Shown here in pieces: positions 11,501 through 23,894 of a DNA stretch of 64,000 nt. Both the position numbers and the translations under genes were made by a program. This DNA comes from Strix aluco (Eukaryota > Chordata > Aves > Strigiformes > Strigidae): contig NC_133971.1 in the NCBI RefSeq assembly GCF_031877795.1, forward strand, positions 65,036,463-65,100,462, given 5' to 3'. Every line of letters starts with the position of its first letter. Position 1 is the stretch's first letter. The notes under the pieces are model-generated. The model saw only the letters and a program-made list of their open reading frames with translations. It ran no database searches and was not told where the DNA came from.

Positions 11501-12011
11501 TAACAGTTTTTAGGGCACTTCTGGAGGAGACATGGAGGGAATGGAGGAGACAAAAACCTACCCTCGGACTGCAGTTTGACAGTTGCTCTAAGCTAACCTA
11601 AATAGTGGCTTTCATCACTGAAGGGGGGTTGCTCCTTTCTGTTGCTGTCCTGTTCTGCAGGACTTGTGCAGCCCAGTGGTGAGCTGGAGCAGGGGTGGGA
11701 TCCACTTGAAACCTGAACCTGACCAAAAGTGTTTTCTGCAGCTGAATCAGTACTCAACAGCTCTTTTACCTGGGGAGTTTGGGCTGACTGCCCAGGGGTG
11801 TTGCCTCCCTTGGGATCATCTATCCTGGGAACACGTTGTCTTCTTGCTGCTTCTTGATCCAGCTTGGCTGGGACTTGAGGAAGTTCATGGTGAGAAAACA
11901 GAGTCATCCCTGCTACTTGCATGTTATTGAGGGTCTTAAGCATTTCCCCATGTGGCTCAGCAGGACTGCAAGAGTTGGATACCTTTCTTGGGGGTCTTTA
12001 TTGTGAAGGAT
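8502..12011 (+). other. CHSY3: CHSY3 intron 2, first segment, no gene recognised
   Basis: This AT-rich intronic sequence holds a G-rich tract at 11227-11250 (G12, then G5 and G3). Open frames such as the 137-codon one at 9840-10253 show no protein-like features. No repeat family was recognised. Confidence 0.75.
11227..11250 (+). repeat. G-rich tract
   Basis: G12, A, G5, T, G3 arrangement in intron 2; four or more G runs in close succession make it a candidate G-quadruplex in the sense transcript. Confidence 0.8.
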
Positions 12012-12592
12012 TGTCCTGGTTTCAACTGGGATCGAGTTGATTTTCTTCATAGTAGCTGGTAAACTGTTGTGGTTTGGATTTAGTATGAGAATAATGTTGA
12101 TAACACACTGATGTTTTTAGCTGTTGCTAAGTAGTTTTTATACTAAGTCAAGGACTTTTCAGCTTCTCATGCCCTGCCAGCGAGAAGGCTGGAGGGGTGT
12201 AGGAGGCTGGGTGAGGACACAGCCAGGAGAGCTGATCCAAACTGGTCAAAGGCATGTTCCATACCATATGATGTCATGCCCAGTATATAAACTGGGGGAA
12301 AGCTGGCCAGGGACTGCTGCTCGGGAACTGACTGGGCATTGGTCGGCAAGTGGCAAGCAATTGCATTGTGCATCACTTGTTTTGTATATTATAATTCTAT
12401 TGTTATTATTATCATCATCATCATTATTATTATCATCATCATTATTATTTTCTTCCTTTTTCTGTTCTATTAAACTGTGTTTATCTCAACCCATGAGTTT
12501 TAGGTTTTTTTTCCGATTCTCTGCACCATCCCACTGGGTGGGGGGGCGTGAGCTATCGGTGCTTAGTTGCCAGGTGGGGTTAAACTACAACA
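12012..12592 (+). mobile_element. solo LTR of an avian endogenous retrovirus (ERVL-like)
   Basis: The unit of about 581 bp begins TGTCCTGGTTTCAACTGGG and ends ACTACAACA, giving TG...CA termini. The start is characteristic of an LTR family abundant in many non-galliform birds. It has a TATA box at 12284-12290, a polyadenylation signal ATTAAA at 12469-12474 after an ATT/ATC-rich stretch (12401-12450), and a G-rich segment near the end. No gag, pol or env sequence adjoins it, so it is a solo LTR. The flanking bases (AGGAT before, GAAAA after) do not form a target-site duplication, so the duplication has decayed or the edges are off by a few bases. It lies in the sense orientation of CHSY3. Confidence 0.85.
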
Positions 12593-14041
12593 GAAAATTA
12601 ACTCTATCCCAACTGAAACAGGGACAAGAACGCAGATGATATTACCATAGCTATCATGAAGGTCTGTGCCAGTGCACACAAGCCCATGGCAGTGGTCCAC
12701 TGTGTGATGTCATATTAGCTGTAGAGCCAAGAGCTAAGGGGGCTGTTTCTCAGCCTGGTTAAGAGTTAGTTTCTCTTAGGTTTCTGCTTGTTTGCAGATT
12801 GGGGGCTGTGCTCCAAGAGGAAATACTGCTTGTGCCTTTTTTGAGTTTGACAGCTGTGTAATTCTGAGTCCTGGTGCTGAGTTACCAAGGCGCTGGAGGA
12901 CTCTGGGAGTGTGTTTTCATGTCCATGATGTGAAAAAAGCGTGGACATACCTTCTTAATATATTTTCTTCTAAGATGCCAGCAGATACTTAAGTGCAGGA
13001 CTATGTGGGCTAGCTAACAGCTTTCTAGTCTGTTTTGAATGTTTGTACATTCTTAAAGGAAATATTTCCAAGGTTTTCCTCTAAGAATAAGCTCTTGTTT
13101 GAATTACCAAAGCATCCCACAGACAAACAAAACAAAAACATCAGGAAAAATTCTTAAATGATTAAAAATGTGTCTTTAGTTCTGCATATGGGTATCTCAA
13201 ATCATCTCTCAACCCATATGAAAATCTAAATTTAAACATGTTCAACTTTTTTCTGATGTTTGGTCTCATTTTACTGGAAGCGTTTTCTCAAGATTTGTGC
13301 AATTGATATATTGGAGGTGGTATTTTCACAGAAGTCTAGTGCAGAAGTTTGTGCAAGTGTGTTTAAAAATAGCTTTCAACATAAGATGATGCAGTTGTGG
13401 CACAACTCTTGTTTAAGAGTCATCTCATTTACACCCATCACATTATCACTCTTGACAGTGCCTATCACATTATACAAGGAATAAGCTTGGTTTTTAAAGG
13501 GACTTACAGATGAAGACCTTGTCTGCTTTAGGGTCAACAGTGGATTCAGTGCTTTAAGTGAGTCCATGAAACAAAGCACAGTGAAACCCTGATGGTTTTA
13601 CTTTTTACACTGAAATAGCTTTCTGTACTTTACTTTAAGTAAACCAAACCACATGGGAAGCATTAGTTTCTATAGATATTCCCAGAATTATTTTTATTTT
13701 TAAAATTTTGTCTTTCCTAGGTGTTTTGAAATAAATTTCCCTTTCACAGATTCGATTGTGGTTATTGGACATATTTTGACAAAGAGTTTTGTTAAACTGT
13801 CCTGCTTGAGCCTTTTTGAAGTGTTCATTGCAGATTGCCAGGTGAATCAAATAGTCTAGAGTTTCTCAACGTGTGTAGTCTTCTCGAAGACACTGATAGT
13901 CCACAGGTTGTCTCCTCCTGCTCCCTCCCAACCCCAGAGTTGATGGGTTTTACTTTTTCTGGACTGTTCTTGTATCTCTTGTCCCGACTTAGAAAATTTC
14001 CCAGAGGCTAACTTTTTCCTGACTTTCACTTTACAATTTCC

Positions 14042-14066
14042 CATCTTTTGATGAGATCAAAAGATG
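14042..14066. repeat. perfect inverted repeat, 11-bp arms, 3-bp loop
   Basis: CATCTTTTGAT at 14042-14052, spacer GAG, then ATCAAAAGATG at 14056-14066. The arms match without error and do not extend further. There is no T run after it to suggest a pol III terminator, and no gene context is known. Confidence 0.9.
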
Positions 14067-17000
14067 TGTTTCTAGTGAAATAGAAAATGTTCACAAAGAG
14101 GGAAGATGGATGCTGTAAACAAGGAGCATTACAGAAATTATTTGAAATAAGTGCTAATTAAATGTACTTATATTTACTGTGGTATTTCATTAGGTATCAA
14201 AACCAGAATATGTTTCTATTTTTAGAATAATCTTTCAAGCTAGTCTTCCAGTTCTGTATGTTTCTTGGGAGTTTTTTGCAATTAGATAAATAGGTATAAA
14301 GTGTAGCTGGATCATTTTAGGTCTTCAGACTATTTATTCTGTGGTGCTCATGAGCAAACTGATTTCCACCTATTTTCAGTTCTTATGTGAGAAGGTATGT
14401 ATTAAGTCATTGTCAGTATATGCTGCTGTAACATATTCTCTAAAATGTGTTTGATTTAGTTATTTGATTTCATTATATAACATGAAATATTCAAAGAATA
14501 CATATGTTATTTACAAGAACTGCTACACTTTGAGGAGTTTATTCCATCTGACCAGTGCTGGCTAATGATTTAAGCTCAAGATGAGTGCACAAGTTGGTTA
14601 CTCTTTAGTAGGTGTTTGGAACTGGACAGCAATAAATGTGTAGTTCCACCCTGGCTGCATTTCCACCATCTGCAATATTTTTGGCTTTCTGGGTATCACA
14701 CTAAGAAAAGATTTTTGACCTGCTTTTAAGAATTCTTTTAAAGCATATATATACTTTAGGAAACAAATAACATCTTAAATTAGAGGTATAATTTTAGGAA
14801 ATTCTGGAGGAGGTTAAGCAGCCTGGTAATGATACAGACTTCTTGAATGCTATTTTGTGTATGATTTAGTATTGAAACGAACCTAGGAAAAGGACAGTTA
14901 CCTTTTCATTTATTTTTTATTGGTGCTTTCAAGACACATTTTCCACAGTTATTTTCCACACTGATTGAAGTTTTACCTTTAGTAAACTAACCTTTGTGGA
15001 AAAAAAAAAAAGCCTAAAATAAGTCACCTCTGGAATGTGCTGGTTTAACCAGGCAGTTAGAATACTGAAGATTAAAACCAGAGGTACTGACTGAACAGAT
15101 TGTTTATTTGTTTTTGTTTTTGGTGTTTTGGGTTTGTTTTGTTTTGTTTTTTTTTTTTAATTTTTAGTTTGTGATAAAATGTTTGATTTAGAAACCTGGA
15201 AGTATTCCTTTTAATAATTTTCTAACAAGATTGTTATTTTGTGCCTTGTTTGTTTGTGCACTTCATAGTTCGAAGGATTTTGTGTTTTCAAGATTGCTTT
15301 AAAGTGCATTTGAGCCCCTAAACTTTTATGCTTTTTTGTTTCTTTATTATTACTTTTTTAATAACCATTCAAGGACAAATTAACATCTGAAGGACAATAA
15401 TTTGATCGCCAGGGACGATGCTCCTTTTGGCAGCATTTGCTGGTATCAGAGGAGGTGTTTGTTCATGGGGCCCTTTCTGGGTGCAGCATTTGTGAACAAG
15501 CTCCTTATGCGTGGAAGCAGATGAACTAAAGAAATGCAGCAGTTGTTTAGTTGTATACGTGGCTCAATGCAGTGGAAGTATATGTGACCTTAACTACTAC
15601 ATGAGGCATACACTGTAAATCTGCGTGCATGGAAATGGGCATTTGTACGTACATATGCATATATTTAAAGCTTGTGCCTAGTTGATAACCAGGCTCCTAG
15701 GGCCATAAGTGAAGGTCCTTTGGAGCTTTTAAACTGTGCTTCTAGGTATTTATTGCAGTTTCTCTACCGTAAAGCTTAAGAATTTAGCTTTCAGCTTGTT
15801 TTTCATTTCTCTTCATAGCTATATCTGTGTCCTTCTGTTCTGTATATATGTGTATTTTGGTTTCCAGCTTCAATTTAACATAGCTTTTTGGCTTTCCGTT
15901 TTCCTTGAAAGCTTTTTCTTTCCAGCTACAAACTGTAGCATACCTGTTATCATAATAACTTTTCATCACCAAAGGGGACTATCTTATGGACCAGCTCCTA
16001 TCCTGCCAGAATTGCACAGCTTCCTATTACTGATCGTGATAAAACACAGTGACTTTTTCTGTCACTTTTTATCAGTTTTGGGAAAACTTTTCTCAAGTGG
16101 ATGAGTCTCAGTTCCAGAAGTCAGGGAATTTAACTAGAACAGATGTAGCTGATGATAAAGTTTTTAGGAAAGTGCTTAACTCAGCAAATGAAACACTTCT
16201 GTTATAGGCTATTGATATTTTTAATTGCTGTTTTAAAATAATTTGTTAGGTATAAATCTGTCCTGCTAGAATGAATGAAAGCAGGTGCTAGTGTTTTGGA
16301 TTCTTCTTTTCTGCTACTCAGAATTTTTGTGATTGAAGATATTTTTCTTGATGTGGTAGGGGGAAATAATTGCACCTGAGGGTAGTTGACTGTAATAGAA
16401 AATACTGTCAAATAGTAAAAAGTGTTTTTTCTTAATATGTGGCTGTAGTAATTTTGGGAAATGCAGTATTAGTGTATCCAAGAGGATCATGCAAGTCTAT
16501 ATACATTACTTTTGTGGCATTTGATGCTTGAGGTTTGCTTAGAGTAGTAGAGCGTGTCTGTTACATCTTTGCAAAAATTGATTATTGTTTGTACCTTTAA
16601 GAAAAAATTCTGTACCGAAACTATGTATTGGGCATTCCTCTATCCTGGCCGTGGTAAGTTGGTGCTCACTTCCCTTTTCCAAATCTGTTAGCCTAGTTCT
16701 TACTGTACTAAATTCCTATCCATGCTGTGCTGTTGGCATGTATACTCATGGGAGAGAGATGTAAGAGAGGTATGGTCTTTATGGGCAGAGAGCCTTGGAT
16801 GAGTAAGGGCTGGTCTCCTTTCTTCAGTATGCTTATCAACTATCGCAACCCAGCCTGAGCTTCCTAACTCATCACTGGAAAAATGTTTTGAACAGCAGCG
16901 GCTTTATTATTTTAGCTGCACATAATGCTAGAAGCAGGAGAGGGAAATGCTGGAAGAAGGTAGGCTGGAATAACAGACTTGACATGCCTTTGTTGAGTTT

Positions 17001-17398
17001 GGCATGTTAGAACACAGCTACTGCGAATCAGCTGCTCATGACTGGGAGTTGCATCCTCGCAAGTAAGACTTCTTTCATGAGTTTTTGTCTTAAAGTATGA
17101 TGTGGTTCTGCTGTTCCCTGTGTATGTGTGTGTAGATGTGTATATATGTGTGTGTGGGAAGGGTGTATGAATATTTTTGGGAGTAATGCAGTGTATTGCC
17201 ATTTGCCTTTTTGCTCCACTTTGAGCACTGAATATTCATAAAGATTGTTAAATGTATGTCATTTAACTTGTTACCAGCTGTTTCCGGAGACTGATGATTT
17301 TTGTAACAATTCTTGTGCCTAGACCTATCTGGGACTGTAGGAACCTCACCCCCATGTGAGAATCCAGTGTTACAGTGTTGTTTTGTGTCTATTAAACA

Positions 17399-17447
17399 TG
17401 TCAGTTATCTTCTATAGTATTCCTGTCAGTTATCTTCTATAGTATTC
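17399..17447 (+). repeat. 25-bp tandem duplication
   Basis: The 24 bases at 17399-17422 (TGTCAGTTATCTTC followed by TATAGTATTC) recur exactly at 17424-17447, a period of 25. The perfect match suggests a recent event. Confidence 0.92.
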
Positions 17448-19914
17448 ACCTACTGACTGTATTTTGCTAGTGCATTGCTCCCACATTGATCTGAATAGAA
17501 TTTTCATTAACTGTGTATGCTGTTGATAAAATGCTGATAAACGTTCATTAGTTCAAAAGGGGAGAAATCTAACTGAGGGCCTCGGAAAAAAAAACCAAAC
17601 ATGTTAAAATATGTTCCTGAGTGTAGCTTAGTTATTGACGTGATTAAATAGGACCTCTCAAATGTTTTATATTTCTGGACATTGTGATATCTACCTCACT
17701 ACTAGCATCCCTGCAGATAAGTCCAGAACTGCAGGAGCTTCCCACTCATCTCAGTTTAAAAGCACTTCGCTGTTGCTAATTGGAATGTTTAGTTTAGTAC
17801 TAAACTCATAATTTTAGTAAATTACTTCATTGTTAATTTTCCATTGCTAAATGTCATTTGGAGAGCTACTGTTTTCCTTTGAAATGGCCTTAAAAAAGAT
17901 TTATTTGGAGGTTCTGCTGTAAATCTGTGGAATGGCCAATGAAGACAAACTAGCTGATGGTTTTACCAGTTTTCATATCCATGTTACCTTCAATGTAGGT
18001 ACAAGAAAATAAAATTCAATGCCCTGGGTTGGGGAGGAAGGGATTTGTGCTTTTCTTGTTGATTTTTAGTATAATTGTTTCTGTTTAGCCATAATTACAT
18101 TAATCAGCTTGATTGAAATAAGTCTGTCTCTGCAGACTAGATACTACCCTGTAAAAATAAAGTAACTTTTCGTCTTTATCACTTCCATTATGATCATGTA
18201 GGTAGGTAATAAAAACAGTTGCTGGATTAAGTATTTCAGTTATATGGGAAGAGAAGCTTTAATGACTAGTACAAGGATAAAATCATACATTGTTGCTCTG
18301 TTGTTTTTTAAACAGTTTCAAATTTATTATGTCTTTTATAGTATCATTCTTTATTCACTGGGGATAAATAGTAATGAGAAGTAATCAGTAGAGTTTTTGG
18401 CATCTGTTCATCATTACAAATAATAAAACAGCAACACTATTGTATTTAGCAGGTTGATAATTTCCATTCATTCACACACTTGAAGGAGGTATTTAAGGTA
18501 CCTTTCACACTTCCCATCATTCCTTTTTATAAATGTATTGAGCTCCATCTAAAACAATGGAGTTTTCCACTTTACCCGTTCTGTGCCACTGGAATACTGT
18601 TATAAAAATGCAACTGCTGAAATAAGTAGCTTCTTTACTTGTGCTTTTAACTTGTTTGAGGCAAATGTGCAGCCATTTGTTCTTCTATGAGTTGTTAATA
18701 TTTACTGTAGAAAGCTCCTGTTTTGTTCCTTGTACTTACCCATCCATATGGATAAATACTACAGAGCTTTTATTTGGGGAGGTACAAGAATCCATGCTTT
18801 CTGTTCCTCTTGTTCTCTTATTCACCCTTCTTTTAATTTTTTTTTTTTTAAATGGGTGATCAGGATTAAGTATGGCACTATCTATGGGATCTCATCTGTA
18901 AATTCTACAGGCCCTTAATGTTCAGCTTCACTACTGCAGCTCAGGATTACATTTACCATTTTTAAGGCTTCATCACACTGTAAATTCATCACTGTTTTGC
19001 AGTTGGTTAGTACTACTAGGTCAGTGTCATCTTCAGCCATTTTCACCTATTGAGCTTCTGGCTGGAAGAATATTTCACTTGTGTTAAAATTTACTAGTAC
19101 AGTAGTTGCGTGTTTAATCCTGTGGCTATTGGAAAACTGTGCTGTCCTAAACATGATGTTGCAATATCAGATAAAAATTGCCTTTTCCTGTGTAAAGGCA
19201 ATATTCCTCGTTAGCACAGTGACCTCCACAGCAAGGGCAGATGATGTGGTAGTAGGAGAGGGAATGTGCTGTATTGCATGATCACGTCCCATGTGGAATG
19301 CTAGCTGTTGTTCCAAGTGTACCTGTACCTCTTAGCAGGCAAATGATCAGTGAATAAGAAAGATTTCATCTCGCAAAGAGCTTAATCACACATAATGTTA
19401 ATTGTTGAGGGCTTTCATTCCAACTAAAGGAATCAATTCAGTGCATCTTAGAGGAAAGTTGCCTTTTGGTCTTTCAACTTTATACTCTATGATTTGACAT
19501 TTTCTTTTTTGACGTTCATTATGAAAGTACTGCAAATAAACATGTAGATTATCAGAAACCCCCAAAGGAGCTCAAAGGACTATCTTTGAACATTGGACTT
19601 TCTTTTTCAAGTCAGTTACTTGAATCCAAAGCTGAACATCTGTGGAAGACAAACATGCAGTAGTTTCCAGTTTTGCGCTACCACCATTGTAGCCAAGACA
19701 AATACTGAATGAACACTGGAGTCTGCTGTAGAGTTGATGTTTCTGGTTGAAGTGTGTTGACCTTGTGGTGCAGATCTTTTCATGCTATGACTTCATACCT
19801 AAGTTGGAAAAAAATAAAAATCCTGTGTGTACTGTTTATGAGTGCTTTAATTCATGAAGAATTAAAATGGAAGTCTCCCATTAATTGTTTAAGGAACTAA
19901 AGCTTGAAAAAGCT

Positions 19915-19988
19915 TGTGTGTATATGTGTACATACACACACATGTACATATATATATGTGTGTGTGTGTGTGTGTACGTATACATACA
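19915..19988. repeat. TG/CA/TA dinucleotide tract, partly palindromic
   Basis: Alternating purine-pyrimidine sequence runs for over 70 bases, with TG, CA and TA blocks arranged so that parts can self-pair (GTGTACATAC and GTACATATAT segments). It is a microsatellite with Z-DNA and cruciform potential. Confidence 0.85.
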
Positions 19989-20930
19989 AGAAACTTCTAG
20001 GAGAGCATGCCAGTACTTTTTAATGTGACAGCTTGGGCAATTCCCTTGAAATACCTACAATGAAATACAGTCTTTTAAAAGACGTTTTTGGATAGGTTGG
20101 AAAATGTGTTCCCATGAAAACAAGGTTTGCATAAATGCAAGGATTATTTCCAGCATTAATCTTCAGCAATAAGTAGTAAATTTATGTGTATTAAATCTTA
20201 CATATATCTTTATTCCTTAGGCAGTTTAGATCATGTCTGTGTCTTGAGGTTGGCACCAGTCCTGCAACTAATATGAAACAAACAGCTCAGTCTTTCCATC
20301 ATACAAGCAGTCTGCTCCTGGCAGCTCTGGGAGCTTTCTTGGAAGAGAGATGTCAGCTTTTGCAGAACTGAGGTAAAATTCCTAGGTAAATAAATTAATA
20401 CAAGTTGTAGACCTAAAACTGCCTCTGGAGGCTACTTGCAGTGACCTGTGTTACATGCTGCTACATCCTTAGGTATGAAAAAATCTGGGTTTGGTGCCCT
20501 TTTGGCATTTTAATGATGAGAAGAGGAGCCATAAAACTTCTTGAGGAAGCTCTGGGGGAACAGAGCACACACAGGCATTAAAGCTACTGTTTGTGACGGT
20601 GTGAGCTGAGGTGGAATCAGTCTACCTTCTCTCTTTGCACTGATCAGAATCCCTATTTTTTTATATCCTTTTCTAATAGCTGTAATGGGAAACCCGTGGC
20701 TTGTAGGAGAGATGCCACCCTTGAGTTTGGCATAGGCTGTAGCAGCTTTTTTGTGTTTCGCTTTTGGCGAACACAAAGTCATGTGCTAGCAGGAAACTTC
20801 ACCAAAGTGTGTGGTTAAGGGCAGTCAGTCTTCACTCAGGGAAAGTTTGTCACCTCTCCTATATTAGTCCATTTGCTGTCTTTATACAGGGAGGGAACAG
20901 TGTTCATTCCTACATCTGATCTCTTTAGCC

Positions 20931-21250
20931 TGCTGTCCTGATCCAGTGTTGGGGCAGGTTTCGATATGATCCCAAGAGTGAGATTAAGACGCAAACGAGA
21001 TCAAATGCCATATACCTAAAACAGGTTTTTATTATTAAAAAAAAATGTGAAGAGGGGTAGCGATAAGACAGAATGGAAGGAAAAGACAGAAATAAAGCAA
21101 GGATGCGGGATAGGGCTGCAAGAACAGTCACCACCATGGATCCAGCGGCGTTCTGTTGGTCCTCAGTCTTCAGTTCTTCGTTGGTGGGTGCACACCGAGC
21201 AAAATTTTCTGGTGCCTTTTTTAGTTCATCGTATCTGCTGATTAGCATAT
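20931..21250 (-). mobile_element. LTR-like fragment of an endogenous retrovirus, boundaries uncertain
   Basis: On the minus strand, a polyadenylation signal AATAAA (21028-21033) is followed by about 95 bases ending in CA (complement of TG at 20931). This is the layout of the R-U5 end of an LTR, and the text downstream of the signal looks like an avian ERV LTR to me. The upstream edge on the minus strand is not resolved. The sequence from 21290 to about 21650 is different in texture and may be more of the same element or unrelated. No retroviral coding sequence is seen. Confidence 0.45.
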
Positions 21251-22625
21251 CTGCCCACCTTTATTTTTTTTTTCTCTGTTCCCACAGGTTTTGTTGCATC
21301 TGGCTTCAGGGCAGGAACGTTTGCCTCTTGTCAGTTCACTGGCAATGCAGGCATGGGGTCTGGCCTACACAATAGAGCCACAAATGGCTACAGGATGGGG
21401 CCAACTCAGCACACCTCTGCCCCTTGGAGGCTTGTGTAAAGAGTCCAGCAATGCAACCTCAAAGAAGTGGGGGGGTGCATCCTTCAATACACTCCCGCTT
21501 CTCTGGGTGACACACCCCAGACCAATTCACAGGCTGCAGCAGCTTCTCTTGGAGGTTTGCACAGACACAAGCAAGCTTTGAGACAGGCATATGACATTTC
21601 AGTCTCTCACACCTGCTTTGTGGGAAGTCTCTTCAATTTAAAGTTCAATTAAATGTATGTCACATACTGAATATGGTGACTGACTTTTTGCCATAAAATT
21701 GCCTTCTTGCTCAGGGCTCACTCTCTCCATCTTCTGTCCTTTTCTGTGGCTTTGCCCTTGCTGTTCTGTTGCCACCATGTCCCGTTTACAGTAAAATTTT
21801 TTGCTCTGGCTCTTGTTTCTGCTTTTGAAGTGACATGAAAGCCTATAGAACCATAAAGAATTGCTCTGTGTTACTGTGGGATTTAAACTGTTTCAGTAAA
21901 AGCTACAATCTGTCTATAAAAAGAAAAAAATCTTGTTAATGAAATAGATGTGCAAGGCAAGCATTAAAGGAATGATGTGGGCTGTTAGAGTTTCATTCAG
22001 TAGTTTGAACATAACCTAGAAAGGGGAGATGTCATTTTCAGTGCATGAAACATTAATAACTTTTGGAGGTTACTGAGGAGGAAGTACATTTTTTCTAGTT
22101 ATTTTTGAACTTTTTTTTCCTGAATTCTCAGAAAAGTAGCTCTACTTTCCTTTGCTTGATTAAATCAAGAAATACATGCATAGACACTTTGCAACTACAT
22201 GCTCTTCATCAAATCTTCAGTTGAAAAAGCTTTTCTTTTAATCAATATGCACATTTTCCTAAGGTACAGTTTCTATAGTCTTATCTTTCCAGAGAAAATC
22301 TTACAATTCCTTTACAGGGTTTTTAGTTTTGCTGTTGTAGGTGGTGACAACTGGGACATCATTCTCTGAGGCTGGGTGGGGAATATGTTACTGCTGTGTT
22401 GATCTGCAGTGCAGTCCATTCTGGAGTGGAAGAGTGTGAATCACCAGCTTTGTGTTCCTCACACAGTGATGAAGGCGTGAAAGATAGTGGTTGTCCTTCT
22501 TCCTTCTGTGTTACCCGTAGTGCTGAGCAGCTGAGTGCCATTGCCTGAAGTGTTGTTTTGACACCAAGACATATTTTGAGATAAACTCAGTTTTCTTGGG
22601 GCTTCCTGTACACCTCTGTCTTGAC

Positions 22626-22703
22626 TAATTTTTTATTATTAATTATTATTTTTATTATTGGTTTTTATTATTATTATTTTTTACTATTAGTTTTATTATT
22701 AGT
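22626..22703 (+). repeat. TTA-rich imperfect microsatellite
   Basis: Interrupted TTA/ATT units run over about 78 bases in intron 2. Confidence 0.8.
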
Positions 22704-23842
22704 TTCAGTTCTGTTGCACAAAGTCATACAAACTGCTGGTGAACTCTTGAGGCCACATTATTTATATGCACCCTTTCTGTTCATTCGTTATCAAAAGTTC
22801 TTCAGCTATTAAATATTCATGATACATAGCATTCTTCATCACAGATTTCCAAAAGCTAAAAAATGTGATCATCAGGGGGCATGTCTGCAAGGTTTTGCCT
22901 AAACTGAGAGAAGGAATAGCTTTTAGAAAGCATTTTTAGTGTTCAGTAATTTCATATGCATTAATACTGTAATGTTCTTTAGATTATGAAATCGCCCAGC
23001 AATAAAAATGCTTTCAACGTGATAATATGTGTTTTCTTAGAGTTTCTCCTTGAATGCCTGCAGCCATGTTCTATGTTCTAAATCTTTCAGATTTAATGAG
23101 TTAAATGTAGTTAGTTCTCAACATTATTTGGATGGGAGACTTATGGAAGATCTTAGATGTTTGAAAGAAATTATCATGCCAATACCTGGTGCAGTTCTTA
23201 CTTTCCTGAAGCCACACTCAGTGAATGCCTCCAGACTGTAGTGAAGAGTGGAGTTCTTGGGCTAGTGCTTGTGGAGATGCTGTCTTGATAAAAGATACCA
23301 AGCTGTGGTCCTGGCAACTAATGACTCAAAGAAATCCCATGTTAATCTACTCCACAGCCTCTGTCTAACTTTTGTTGGTTTATGGTCAGCGTACATAAAT
23401 CTCTTTGCAAAATGTTACAGTATTGCCACATGTTATTAGACAGCTCATTAATGTCATTTTTTTTAGCTAGATGAATTCTTGCCCTGTAGAGGAGCTGAAC
23501 TCCTTGGACTTGTATCCAATACAAGTAATTACAAAATCTTTCCATTTTCAAATGGTTTACGACCTTCATGCAGGTGACTTTTCTTTCACTACGTGTGTGC
23601 TCAGTGAGCAGGTTAAGTAATCAGTGGTATGCAAAGCTGAACCAGTTATTTGGATTGTGAATTGCTAGGGCATGCCATTGGGTTGGCTGCAGAGTTTCTG
23701 TAACAGTATTGTAAAGGAGTCCTGAAATGTAGTTACAGAAAAAAATACATTAAAATGTTTATTTTAAAGCTTTAAGAGGATGTACACTCTCAAAGGATGA
23801 ACAAACCCAATAAATTGCCTTTGAATAAACATCATATAAGTT

Positions 23843-23894
23843 AATATATGTATGTATATTTATGTACATACACGAATGTATGTATATGTACATA
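23843..23894 (+). repeat. ATGT/ATAT-rich imperfect microsatellite
   Basis: Imperfect TATG and TGTA units with short self-complementary stretches. Confidence 0.7.

Larger units (their letters stand above)
12593..20930 (+). other. CHSY3: CHSY3 intron 2, second segment
   Basis: No gene or transposon is recognised here. It includes a perfect hairpin (14042-14066), a 25-bp tandem duplication (17399-17447), a short TG/TA-rich stretch near 17121-17153 and a palindromic TG/TA/CA tract (about 19915-19988). All open frames are short. Confidence 0.7.

Noticed and set aside
12007..12597. Target-site duplication around the sense solo LTR
   Set aside because: AGGAT and GAAAA do not match.
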